A stretch of 64,000 bases of DNA from Campylobacter gastrosuis. GTDB lineage: Bacteria; Campylobacterota; Campylobacteria; Campylobacterales; Campylobacteraceae. The stretch is taken from assembly GCF_030249845.1 (NCBI RefSeq), contig NZ_JANURM010000002.1, positions 186,001 through 250,000 of the forward strand, written 5' to 3'. The position numbers and the translations under genes were made by a program. Below are positions 49,789 to 58,053 of this stretch, in pieces; within the stretch, counting starts at the first letter, position 1, and each line of letters begins with the position of its first letter. Under the pieces are notes generated by a model. That model had not been told where the DNA came from and did not search any database. It saw nothing but the letters and a program-made list of their open reading frames with translations.

Positions 49789-51621
49789 ATGGCTGATTCA
49801 ACAGTTTCAAGCACGACAAGTGCTAGCAAAGGTATTATGGGGCTTGGCAAAGGCAACAGCACCCAGCTAAACGATGAGCTAATTTCAAAACTAAAAGCAG
49901 CTGATGAGAGCGCTCAAATAAATCCAATCACAAAAAATATAGATAAAAACAAAGAGCGTCAAGAGGACTTAAAGGCACTAAAAACCCTTGCAAACAACGT
50001 CCAAAGTGCATTTAGCGCGCTTGATAACGAAACGCTTTATGTTAAAAGAAAGGTAAATTCTACCGGCACAAGTGCTAGTGTGAGTGCTGTTTCTGGTGTT
50101 AGCCTTCAAGATTTGGATTTAGATGTTAAGCAATTAGCCCAAAGAGATAGCTATCAAAGTGCTAAATTTAAAGACCAGCTAGGCATTATTGGCGTTGATA
50201 ATAGTGGTAGCTTTAAGATAAATATACGTGGAGTTAGCTACCAAATAGATGTAAATCAATCATCATCGCTTCAAGATATAGCTGACCAAATCAACGAAAG
50301 AGCAAGTGGAGATTTACAAGCTAGAATAGTAAATGTCGGTGGCAACAACCCATATCAAATGATAATCCAGTCAAAAAATACCGGCAAAGAACAGCAGATC
50401 ACATTTTCAGATGATACAAGCGGAGTGCTTAAAAAACTTGGACTTGATAGCGACCCTATCGCTGTTTTAGATGATAAAGGACAGCCTGTTTATAACGATG
50501 ACGGCACAGCAAAAACGACATCAAATTTTGAAAAAAATCGTATCACACAAGCACAAGATGCAGAATTTACCTATAACGGACTTTCTGTAACACGCTCATC
50601 AAACACAATTGAAGACCTTCGCTCTGGCGTAACGATAAATTTAAAAGAGACTGGCAAGTCAAGCTTTCAAATCGTCCAAGATACAGAAGATATCGTAAAA
50701 GCCGTTGAAGATATGGTCCAACAATACAACACGCTAGTAAAAAACCTAAATATCTCAACATCTTACGATGATAAAACAAAGCAATCTGGCAACTTTCAAG
50801 GCGTTAGCGAAATCACAGCCCTAAGGTCAAACCTAAATAGAATTTTCACTCAACAAAACGAAAAAGGGCTAAGCCTTAGCGACTTTGGATTATCATTTTC
50901 TGAAAGTGGCGAGTTGGAGTTTAGCTGGGTGGATACAAGCACAAACCTAACTAAAAAAGATAACGCTAAATTTTTATCAAAACTAGCAAACGACCCTGAC
51001 GGCTTAAAGGCGTTTTTTATGGGCACGACTGATATTAAATCAGCCTCGTATTACGCACCAAGTAGCGTAAAAAGCGGTGCTTTAAAGCTAGAAGCTGGGG
51101 ATTTAACCATAAATGGTATCTCAATCAAACTAGATGAAACGCAAAGCACAAACTCAGCCAAAGACAACGCCCTAGCCCTAGCAAATGCGATAAATAACGC
51201 AGGCATTGCTGGAATTTACGCTAGTTTAAACAACGACCAAACTGGCATTATCCTAAAAAGCCTTGATGATACCGACATTGAGATAAAAGCAAAGGATAAC
51301 GCTACAAATAACTTCGGACTTAGCACAAGCACGACAAATTCGGTTACCACACGCACAAGTGGGCTATTTACTCAGCTAAATACGACCCTAAAAGCTATCA
51401 CACAAGATAAGACCGGCATCCTTGATGTCTATGGCACGAAGTTATCAGATGAGCAAAAGGCACTAGACACAGAAAAAGAGAAAATTCAAAAATCACTAGA
51501 TACAAAGTATAGCACGATGAGAGAGCGTTTTGTGCTTTATTCACAGCAGATTACCGAGCTTGAAAATCAGTTTGCTTCACTAAAATCTATGATTGATTTT
51601 GAACTAAACGGCAATAAATAA
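49789..51621 (+). CDS. fliD: Flagellar filament cap protein FliD
   Basis: A 610-residue filament cap protein (HAP2). FliD_N lies at about 15-110 (LGKGNSTQLNDELISKLKAADESAQ) and FliD_C at about 300-600 (FQGVSEITALRSNLNRIF, ending REFV/QITELENQFASLKSMIDFELNGNK type helix). No signal peptide, as expected for an export substrate. Between them lie the surface-exposed domains. The gene ends 8 bases before fliS. Confidence 0.96.
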   Translation: MADSTVSSTTSASKGIMGLGKGNSTQLNDELISKLKAADESAQINPITKNIDKNKERQEDLKALKTLANNVQSAFSALDNETLYVKRKVNSTGTSASVSAVSGVSLQDLDLDVKQLAQRDSYQSAKFKDQLGIIGVDNSGSFKINIRGVSYQIDVNQSSSLQDIADQINERASGDLQARIVNVGGNNPYQMIIQSKNTGKEQQITFSDDTSGVLKKLGLDSDPIAVLDDKGQPVYNDDGTAKTTSNFEKNRITQAQDAEFTYNGLSVTRSSNTIEDLRSGVTINLKETGKSSFQIVQDTEDIVKAVEDMVQQYNTLVKNLNISTSYDDKTKQSGNFQGVSEITALRSNLNRIFTQQNEKGLSLSDFGLSFSESGELEFSWVDTSTNLTKKDNAKFLSKLANDPDGLKAFFMGTTDIKSASYYAPSSVKSGALKLEAGDLTINGISIKLDETQSTNSAKDNALALANAINNAGIAGIYASLNNDQTGIILKSLDDTDIEIKAKDNATNNFGLSTSTTNSVTTRTSGLFTQLNTTLKAITQDKTGILDVYGTKLSDEQKALDTEKEKIQKSLDTKYSTMRERFVLYSQQITELENQFASLKSMIDFELNGNK

Positions 51622-51629
51622 GGTAAAAA

Positions 51630-52007
51630 ATGGCAGCAAATAACCTAGCACACCAAGCTTACGCACAATCAAGTATAGGGGGCATTGAGTCCCCTACAAA
51701 ACTAATCGGAATGCTTTATGACGGCATTTTACGCTTTATCTTTCGCACCAAAAAGGCGATTGAGAGTGGCGATTTTGAAAAAAAGGTCTATTACATAAAC
51801 CGAACAAACGCCATTTTTGTGGAGCTCTTAAACTCGCTTGACTACACGCAAGGCGAAGTAGCACACTATTTAAGCGGACTTTACACACGCCAAATCCAGC
51901 TTTTAGCAATGGTAAATATCAAAAATGATATTGAAATTTTAAACGAAGTTACAAACGTCGTAAAACAGCTAAACGAAGCTTGGAAAGAGGTAACAAATGG
52001 CGAGTGA
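51630..52007 (+). CDS. fliS: Flagellin export chaperone FliS
   Basis: A 125-residue helical chaperone. AYAQSSIGGIESPTKLIGMLYDGILRFIFRTKKAIESGDFEKKVYYINRTNAIFVELLNSLDYTQGEVAHYLSGLYTRQIQLLAMVN is the FliS signature. It binds the C-terminus of flagellin and prevents early polymerisation. Overlaps the next gene by 11 bases. Confidence 0.95.
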   Translation: MAANNLAHQAYAQSSIGGIESPTKLIGMLYDGILRFIFRTKKAIESGDFEKKVYYINRTNAIFVELLNSLDYTQGEVAHYLSGLYTRQIQLLAMVNIKNDIEILNEVTNVVKQLNEAWKEVTNGE

Positions 52008-52224
52008 GTGGCTTAAAAGCCTTAAAATTTCGGTTATAAACGAGGATATTGATACGATTATTAAACTAACTCAAAATTTCAAACAAAATGAGTTTGAAAA
52101 TTTAGACCAGCTAAACGAAGCGGCTAGCCTAACAAGTCTAGCCATTGAGCTTTTTAAGTCAAAAAAGGTGCATTTAGAAGGCGAAATGCAAAAACTTCTA
52201 AATGCAAAAAAATACGCAAACTAA
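51997..52224 (+). CDS. FliT-like small helical protein
   Basis: A 75-residue helical protein immediately downstream of fliS and overlapping it by 11 bases. In many flagellated bacteria the gene after fliS is fliT, the chaperone of FliD; size and helix content fit, but sequence similarity is not evident to me. The call rests on position. Confidence 0.6.
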   Translation: MASEWLKSLKISVINEDIDTIIKLTQNFKQNEFENLDQLNEAASLTSLAIELFKSKKVHLEGEMQKLLNAKKYAN

Positions 52225-52228
52225 TTTT

Positions 52229-52244
52229 TGGAACATTTATTGCT
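52229..52244 (+). promoter_or_regulatory. Sigma54 (RpoN) promoter before the J-domain gene
   Basis: TGGAACATTTATTGCT, GG and GC spaced by exactly 10 bases. It shares 13 of 16 bases with the flgI promoter at 46856-46871 and starts 31 bases before the -12 end to the ATG at 52275. Confidence 0.8.
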
Positions 52245-52274
52245 TTAATCCGTAAAATTTTTTTGGAGAATTTT

Positions 52275-53093
52275 ATGGATATTACGCACACATTAGAGAG
52301 CATTAGCATAAAAACATCCGATGACAGGCTGTTTTGTGAGCTAAGTGAGTTGATAAATAAAAATTTTAAAAAAACAATTTCAAGCAAAGGCAAAATCATC
52401 TCGTTTTATGAAGAAACCGAGTTGCCACAGCGAAAATATTTCTTTAAATTTTTAGCCAAAATTTTTGAGAAAAAGAGTGGCAAACCGCTAAATTTAGCCT
52501 TTGTGGAGTATAAAACCATAAAGCTAAACTACGTCCAAGAAAACACCCTAGCCAAGGTGCTATCTGTGAATGTCTATTTTGTAAAGGATGAGGTTGTCTT
52601 TCGGTTAAATCAAAACGACAAGGCGTTTTTTGGCTACATTTTGCAGACCTTTAAAGATAACAGCCATAAAATCAGCCAAACAAGACTAAATTTAAAAATC
52701 AAAAACGAGAGCGATTTTAATACCTTAAAAACGCTATTTTCAAAAAAAGAGCATTTAAAATTCATCGTGGATTTTAACTATGATTTTGATGAATTTGCCA
52801 AATTTGAGCGAAATTTCAAAGTGCAAAACTCATCAAAATTCATAAACCGCTTTGTAGCACTTGCTAATTTGCTTGAAGATAATTTTAAAGTTCTAAACTG
52901 CGACACCACAAGCACATCTGATGAGGTCAGAGAGAGCTATTTAGGGCTTGTAAAGCTCTATCACCCAGACCGCCACGCCGATAAATCACAAAATATCCAA
53001 AGTGCTTACAGACAAAAATTTGAAGAGATTAGAAGGGCTTATGAGGGCTTAAAGCCGTTTTTTAAAAGCCAAGAACAATTCATCAGTGCCTAA
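52275..53093 (+). CDS. J-domain protein with an uncharacterised N-terminal domain
   Basis: About 272 residues from the ATG at 52275, with GGAG 6 bases upstream; an in-frame TTG at 52263 is the alternative. The last 65 residues or so are a J domain: a helix II ESYLGLVKLYHPDRHADKS with the HPD motif, then AYRQKFEEIRRAYEGL, helix III. The N-terminal 200 residues (FYEETELPQRKYFFKFLAKIFEKKSG, many charged helices) match nothing I recognise. A J-domain at the C-terminus suggests a specialised DnaK partner. It lies after fliS/fliT-like with its own sigma54 promoter. Confidence 0.85.
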   Translation: MDITHTLESISIKTSDDRLFCELSELINKNFKKTISSKGKIISFYEETELPQRKYFFKFLAKIFEKKSGKPLNLAFVEYKTIKLNYVQENTLAKVLSVNVYFVKDEVVFRLNQNDKAFFGYILQTFKDNSHKISQTRLNLKIKNESDFNTLKTLFSKKEHLKFIVDFNYDFDEFAKFERNFKVQNSSKFINRFVALANLLEDNFKVLNCDTTSTSDEVRESYLGLVKLYHPDRHADKSQNIQSAYRQKFEEIRRAYEGLKPFFKSQEQFISA

Positions 53094-53118
53094 AATTTGG
53101 GGTTAAACCCCCAAATTT
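53093..53118. terminator. Bidirectional terminator between J-domain gene and pit
   Basis: AAATTTGGGG and CCCCAAATTT form a 10-bp stem around a 6-base loop between the convergent genes. The stops of both genes touch it. Confidence 0.6.
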
Positions 53119-54661
53119 AGCCAAGCAAAAAGTTATTAAGAACGATATAGAAAATTCCAGATGAGATAGCTGCCGTTGGCAGTGTGATGACCCAAGCTAG
53201 AAGTATCGGTCTTACCATTGCCCAGTTTGCGTTTTTGTTAATTATGCCAATGCCAAGCACGGCACCGATTAAAATATGCGTTGAGCTAACTGGAATTCCA
53301 AGCTTTGTAGCTAAAAGTATAACGATACTTGAAGCAAGCTCAGCGCTAAATCCAGTCGTAGGCAAAATTTCAGCCAGTTTTGACCCAATGGTCATAATCA
53401 CCTCTTTACCCAAAAACCAAAGTCCGACAACTAGCGAAACGCCAAATGTAACCATAACAATGGCTGGTATCAGGCTCGTATCGCTCACCTCGCCAGTCCT
53501 TAAAACGTCCAAAATCGCCGCAAATGGACCAATGGCATTTGCTATGTCATTTGCGCCGTGAGAGAATGCAAACGCCGAAGCGGTAAAAATTTGAAACCAC
53601 GAAAAAATGCGGTTTATGCTCTTTTCGCTATCGTTTTTACTCATTACATTAATGATAGCAAAACTAGCCAAATACGCCACCACGCCGATGACAAACAAAA
53701 TCCAAAGGCTCTCAATAATGCTAAAATTTAGATTTAGGTGTTTTAGCCCCTTAAAAAGCATCATTGATGAGATGATAATGGCTGCAAACCCAGCGATAAA
53801 TGGCACGTGCTTTTTAACAGAAGCAAAGGTGTCAAGCTGTTTTTCGTGCTCTTTCATTATCTTAATTTTTGAGCGATACTCGCTGTATTCGCCGTCTTTA
53901 ATGTCGTCCTCATCAATCATCGCCATACGTGAAAGCGTTTGAATTTGCTCATCAACAGGGCGAGTTTTTAGGCTCTCAATAAATTCTTGTTTATATTTTT
54001 TACGCTCTTTTTTTAGATTTTTTAGCGAAATTTTAAGCTGTCTAGTCGGATTTATGATATTTCTTTTTATGTAGCCATAAACAATGTAAGATAAAATTCC
54101 ACCCATTAACGGCGAAATTACCCAGCTAACGGCGATTTTACCAATCTCGCTCCACGAGACCATTTTAAACGCCTCGCTAGCCCCATAAGAGCTATACCCC
54201 ATAACCACGCCAGCACCCACGATACCGCCTACAATTGAGTGCGTGGTAGATACTGGTAAGCCCTTTTTTGAAGCCACAAAGAGCCAAATTCCAGAACTTA
54301 AAAGCGCTGCCATCATAATAGCAACAAACTGCATAGGCTCAACCTTATGCCCAGAGAAGCTAATAATGCCGTTTCGTATCGTGTTTGTAACCTCTCCACC
54401 GGCAAAAACAGCGCCACTTAGCTCAAAAATCGCTGCAATCACAAGGGCTTGTTTTAAAGTGAGCGTCTTAGCTCCCACGCTCGTGCCAAAGCTATTTGCA
54501 ACATCGTTACCGCCGATGTTAAACGCCATAAAAATTCCAAAGGCACTTGCCACAAAAAACAACAGATAATAGTGCGATGAAATGTAACCCACACCCCAAC
54601 TAAAAAACCAAGCCAAACACAGCACAAAGGCAATCGTTGCAAAGAGATTATCGCGCGTCAA
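53117..54661 (-). CDS. Pit-family inorganic phosphate transporter
   Basis: About 514 residues. FNIGGNDVANSFGTSVGAKTLTLKQA and SHGANDIANAIGPFAAI are the paired Pit signatures (GGNDVANS/GANDIANA). Two halves of hydrophobic segments are joined by a central cytosolic loop of about 100 charged residues. PitA-type proteins import phosphate with metal-phosphate and H+. I chose the TTG at 54661, which has AAGGA 6 bases upstream, over an earlier TTG at 54688. It converges with the J-domain gene and is divergent from ppx. Confidence 0.9.
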   Translation of the reverse strand: MTRDNLFATIAFVLCLAWFFSWGVGYISSHYYLLFFVASAFGIFMAFNIGGNDVANSFGTSVGAKTLTLKQALVIAAIFELSGAVFAGGEVTNTIRNGIISFSGHKVEPMQFVAIMMAALLSSGIWLFVASKKGLPVSTTHSIVGGIVGAGVVMGYSSYGASEAFKMVSWSEIGKIAVSWVISPLMGGILSYIVYGYIKRNIINPTRQLKISLKNLKKERKKYKQEFIESLKTRPVDEQIQTLSRMAMIDEDDIKDGEYSEYRSKIKIMKEHEKQLDTFASVKKHVPFIAGFAAIIISSMMLFKGLKHLNLNFSIIESLWILFVIGVVAYLASFAIINVMSKNDSEKSINRIFSWFQIFTASAFAFSHGANDIANAIGPFAAILDVLRTGEVSDTSLIPAIVMVTFGVSLVVGLWFLGKEVIMTIGSKLAEILPTTGFSAELASSIVILLATKLGIPVSSTHILIGAVLGIGIINKNANWAMVRPILLAWVITLPTAAISSGIFYIVLNNFLLG

Positions 54662-54752
54662 AGTTTTTCCTTTACATTTTATTTGCAATTATACAATTAA
54701 ATTTGTCAAATTTTGCTAAAATAAACAAAAATAAAATATAAAGGTAACAAAA

Positions 54753-55667
54753 ATGTTAATCTGCATTGATTTAGGCTCAAACACCCTTAGAATAGCACAA
54801 ATTTACGAAGAAAACGGCATTTGCCACGTTCAAAACAGCTTTGAAAGGATTGTAGGCAGTGCTAGGGGACTTAGAGAAAATGGCGAGATTACAAAAGAGG
54901 CAAAAGAGCGAATTTTTGGGGCTTTAAGCGAGGCTTTAAGGCAGTTTGACTTTAAAAATTTAAAGCACTTAGCTGTGGCTACGGCTGCGTTTAGAATTGC
55001 TACAAATTCAGATGAGATTTTTAAACAAATAAGAGAAAATTACGGCATAAATTTTAACCTAATAAGTGGCGAAAGCGAGGCAAATTTTATAAATTTAGGC
55101 GTCCTAAATGCCCTAGATAGACTTAAAATTTCAAGCCAAAATCTCGCTTTCATTGACCTTGGCGGTGCTAGCAGTGAGATTAGTGGCAATGAAAAATTTA
55201 GGAGCTTTGATTTTGGTATCATCACATTTTTTGAAAGCTACAAAACACCAGATTTACTAGAAAAAAACGCCAAAAACGTGGTAAAAGAAGCAAAGGAATT
55301 TCTAAATCAGCTAAAAGTAGCCAAAATAGTGCTAACCTCTGGCGTAGCAACCACAATGGCGTCGCTAAAACTAGGGCTAAAATACGATGAATATGACGCT
55401 AATAAAATCAACGGCACAAAGCTAGAAATGGCTGATTTTAGCACACTTAGGGCGTGGCTTTTAGCCTTAGATGAGAGCTTGGCAGTTGAGTTTGTCGGCA
55501 TAAATCGCCAAATGCTAGTCGTAGCTGGTATGAGCCTTTTAAAAGAGCTTTTAAGCGATTTTAACGGCGAAATTTTAGCCATTGATGACGGACTTAGAGA
55601 GGGGCTTGGAGTTGCTTATTTTAAGGGCATTTTTGATAAGATTTTGAAATTTCATAAAAAGGGGTAA
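54753..55667 (+). CDS. Ppx/GppA-family phosphatase
   Basis: A 304-residue ASKHA-fold enzyme. CIDLGSNTLRIAQI (phosphate-1 loop) and FIDLGGASSEISG (phosphate-2 loop) mark exopolyphosphatase/pppGpp phosphatase. It lacks the long C-terminal HD domain of E. coli Ppx, a short form seen in Campylobacter. Its position back-to-back with a phosphate transporter suggests phosphate/polyphosphate or stringent metabolism. It is followed by the YqeY gene after 2 bases. Confidence 0.87.
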   Translation: MLICIDLGSNTLRIAQIYEENGICHVQNSFERIVGSARGLRENGEITKEAKERIFGALSEALRQFDFKNLKHLAVATAAFRIATNSDEIFKQIRENYGINFNLISGESEANFINLGVLNALDRLKISSQNLAFIDLGGASSEISGNEKFRSFDFGIITFFESYKTPDLLEKNAKNVVKEAKEFLNQLKVAKIVLTSGVATTMASLKLGLKYDEYDANKINGTKLEMADFSTLRAWLLALDESLAVEFVGINRQMLVVAGMSLLKELLSDFNGEILAIDDGLREGLGVAYFKGIFDKILKFHKKG

Positions 55668-55669
55668 AA

Positions 55670-56113
55670 ATGAGTATCAAAGATAAAATCGCAGATGACA
55701 TAAAGTCAGCAATGAGAGAAAAACGCGACTTTGAGCGAGATGCGTTAAGGACGTTAAGTGCGGCAATTAAGCAGGTTGAGATTGACACGAGAGAAAAGCT
55801 AGATGATGAGGCGATTTTGGCGATTTTGCAAAAGGAGATAAAAAAGCGAAATGACGCAAGGGCGATTTATCTAAATGGCGGACGGCTTGATTTGGCACAA
55901 AAAGAGCAAGATGAAGCAAAGCTAATCGCAAGATACCTCCCAGCACAACTAAGCGATGATGAGCTAAAAAACGAGCTTTTAAAGATAAAAAACGAGCTAA
56001 ATCTTAACTCAATAAAAGAGCTTGGAGCGTTGGTAAAAACGGCAAAAGAGCGACTTAAAGCCAGTGCTGATGCAAAGCGAATCAGCGAAATTGCAAAGCA
56101 AATTTTAGGATAG
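55670..56113 (+). CDS. GatB/YqeY domain protein
   Basis: A 147-residue helical protein made of a single YqeY domain. KDKIADDIKSAMREKRDFERDALRTLSAAIKQVEIDTREKL is the opening block, the middle VLQKEIKKRNDA type, and it ends LGALVKTAKERLKASADAKRISEIAKQIL. The domain also ends GatB, suggesting tRNA contact, but its role alone is unknown. It follows ppx closely and is followed by the next gene after 3 bases. Confidence 0.93.
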   Translation: MSIKDKIADDIKSAMREKRDFERDALRTLSAAIKQVEIDTREKLDDEAILAILQKEIKKRNDARAIYLNGGRLDLAQKEQDEAKLIARYLPAQLSDDELKNELLKIKNELNLNSIKELGALVKTAKERLKASADAKRISEIAKQILG

Positions 56114-56116
56114 ATT

Positions 56117-56731
56117 ATGAGAGCATTAAAATTTTGTTTAGTCTTTGCTATCTGCCTTTTTGCAAGCGATTTAGATATAAAACCGCTAAGTGGCAGCAAA
56201 TTTAGGAGCGTTTTTAAAGAGTATCTCTCAAAAGATAGTGGCGATTTTGATAATTATGAGTTTGAAAAGGACTTTAAAATGCACGAAAGTTATTGCCAAA
56301 AGGGGCTTGTTGATGCGTGCGAAGTGCTTGGTGTGTCGTATGTTTTAGGGCTTGGCACACAGCAAGATATCAAAAAGGGCATTAATTTGATAGACTTTGC
56401 CCTAAAAAACACTAGCGATGAAATTTTTAAAGAACAATACGCCTACACGCTTAATTTAGCTAAGCAGATTCAAAGTAGCGGTGATGACGCTATACGAAAG
56501 GTTATTAGCACATTTAGTAAAAACTCATCGGAGTGCCAGAGCCGAAGTGGCGATAAGGACGCTTGTTTTAAGGCGACTATTTTAACTGGGCTTTTGCCAA
56601 ATGATATGCTTGGCATTAGCGACCAAAGCGGATTTTTTGAAATGCTTTTTGACAACGATATCGCAATAAACGGAGCAAAAAACTCAAAAATTTCAAAAAT
56701 GTTAAAAGCGTATGAGGATATTTTAAAATAA
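56117..56731 (+). CDS. Secreted Sel1-like repeat protein
   Basis: A 204-residue protein with signal peptide MRALKFCLVFAICLFASDL. The block YCQKGLVDACEVLGVSYVLGLGTQQDIKKGINLIDFALKN contains one Sel1-like repeat with paired Cys residues spaced as in HcpA-type cysteine-rich proteins, though only one repeat is clear; further Cys residues occur at C-S-E-C-Q and D-A-C-F. Such proteins bind peptidoglycan or act as beta-lactamase-like. Function unknown. It is the last gene of the ppx-yqeY run. Confidence 0.6.
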   Translation: MRALKFCLVFAICLFASDLDIKPLSGSKFRSVFKEYLSKDSGDFDNYEFEKDFKMHESYCQKGLVDACEVLGVSYVLGLGTQQDIKKGINLIDFALKNTSDEIFKEQYAYTLNLAKQIQSSGDDAIRKVISTFSKNSSECQSRSGDKDACFKATILTGLLPNDMLGISDQSGFFEMLFDNDIAINGAKNSKISKMLKAYEDILK

Positions 56732-56763
56732 AATAATAAATTTTTCATTTTCTTATACAAAAA

Positions 56764-56785
56764 AATATTTTATTTTTAAAATATT
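56764..56785. repeat. Perfect AT-only inverted repeat before the restriction-modification gene
   Basis: AATATTTTA, four T, TAAAATATT: 9-base arms, 21 bases before the methylase start. It may be a terminator for the upstream gene, a regulator site, or chance in AT-rich DNA. Confidence 0.45.
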
Positions 56786-56805
56786 AATAAAACAAAGGAG
56801 TAGAA

Positions 56806-58053
56806 ATGGCAAAAAATGAGTTTAATATTGTAGATGAATTTTCTGCAAAATTGGGACTAAAAAATCAAACAGATGGCTCTTTATTTATTTACAAAAAAGA
56901 TAAAAAAGATACAAAACAATCTACAAAACCTGATGGATACTATTATTATGAAGGTATTACTTTTATACTTGATGCCAAAGCTGAAAATAAAAAATTAACA
57001 GGGCAATTAAACGATTATATGGAGCTTGAAAGTAATGTAAATTTTGTAGGTTTTGCTTATAATGGTGTAGATTTTAAATGTTATATAAATGGTAAATTTA
57101 AAGATAATGAAAAAGAATTACAAGATAAAGATTATTACAAAAGAAAATACTTTCCGCAAAAAATCAACAATGAAATAATTGTAAATATTAGTGCTAAAAA
57201 ACTAGCAAATTTATTTAGAGATTCAGGCATTGATAAACAGATGAACGTCCCATTTATAGGTGCTGTGATTTTATGTATGAAATATGGTAAAGAAATAGAT
57301 TTATCAGGTAATACGGCTACAATTTTAAAAAGTGTGGCAATAGGAATACAAGAGATAATAAGCGATAATCCAGTAAATCGTAGATCTAAAAAAGAGTTTA
57401 TAACAAAGAAAGTTTTAGATGATGCCACATTAAAAAAAGCTAAATTTGAAGACCTTTATAGCATAATAGCTGAAATTTCTAAAATCTATAATTTTATTAA
57501 TATTTCGGCAGATGATTATAAAGGACACGATATTATGAATAACTTTTTAAAGGTTTTTCGTAGATGGAATTCTGCCAATGCAAATGAAAAAGGCGAAGTT
57601 TTTACACCCGACCACATAGCACAATTAATGTATAAATTAGGTGATTGTAGTAAAGATGATTTTATTTTAGACCCAACTTGTGGAAGTGGGACTTTTTTAA
57701 CAAATGCAATGGCTAATATGTTTAATGAAGCGTCAAGTTTAAAGTTAAACGATGATGAATTTCAAAAAATGCAAATTGATATAAAAAGCAATAGATTATT
57801 TGGTATAGAACTTAATGAATTTAACGCAACTCTTGCTGGTATAAATATGCTTTTACACGGCGATGGTGCTTCAAATATATATAATGAAAATTGTTTTACT
57901 AAATTAAAAGGTTTAGAATATTTATATACAAAGGTTTTAATGAACCCACCTTTTTCACAAAAAGATATTGAATTAAAATTTGTTTACGAAACATTACAGT
58001 ATATGGCAATGGGGGGGGGTTCTAGTATCAATATTGCCAAAGCCAAGCGTTAA
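56806..58053 (+). CDS. Type IIG-like restriction-modification enzyme, N-terminal part (frame broken by poly-G)
   Basis: In this sequence the frame runs 415 residues and stops at 58053, just after a run of nine G. The N-terminal region has a PD-(D/E)xK-type nuclease motif: PD at 42-43, then Asp56-x-Lys58 in ILDAKAE. The adenine-N6 methylase part has motif I DPTCGSGTFL at about 289 and motif IV NPPF at 380-383. Removing one G joins it to the downstream frame and gives a 739-residue nuclease-methylase-specificity protein, the type IIG arrangement. It is much richer in AT than its neighbours, suggesting horizontal transfer. An AAAGGAG site precedes the ATG. Confidence 0.85.
   Translation: MAKNEFNIVDEFSAKLGLKNQTDGSLFIYKKDKKDTKQSTKPDGYYYYEGITFILDAKAENKKLTGQLNDYMELESNVNFVGFAYNGVDFKCYINGKFKDNEKELQDKDYYKRKYFPQKINNEIIVNISAKKLANLFRDSGIDKQMNVPFIGAVILCMKYGKEIDLSGNTATILKSVAIGIQEIISDNPVNRRSKKEFITKKVLDDATLKKAKFEDLYSIIAEISKIYNFINISADDYKGHDIMNNFLKVFRRWNSANANEKGEVFTPDHIAQLMYKLGDCSKDDFILDPTCGSGTFLTNAMANMFNEASSLKLNDDEFQKMQIDIKSNRLFGIELNEFNATLAGINMLLHGDGASNIYNENCFTKLKGLEYLYTKVLMNPPFSQKDIELKFVYETLQYMAMGGGSSINIAKAKR

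Noticed and set aside
51668..51672. G run of five near the fliS start as a phase-variation tract
   Set aside because: The tract is short, and fliS is full length and in frame.
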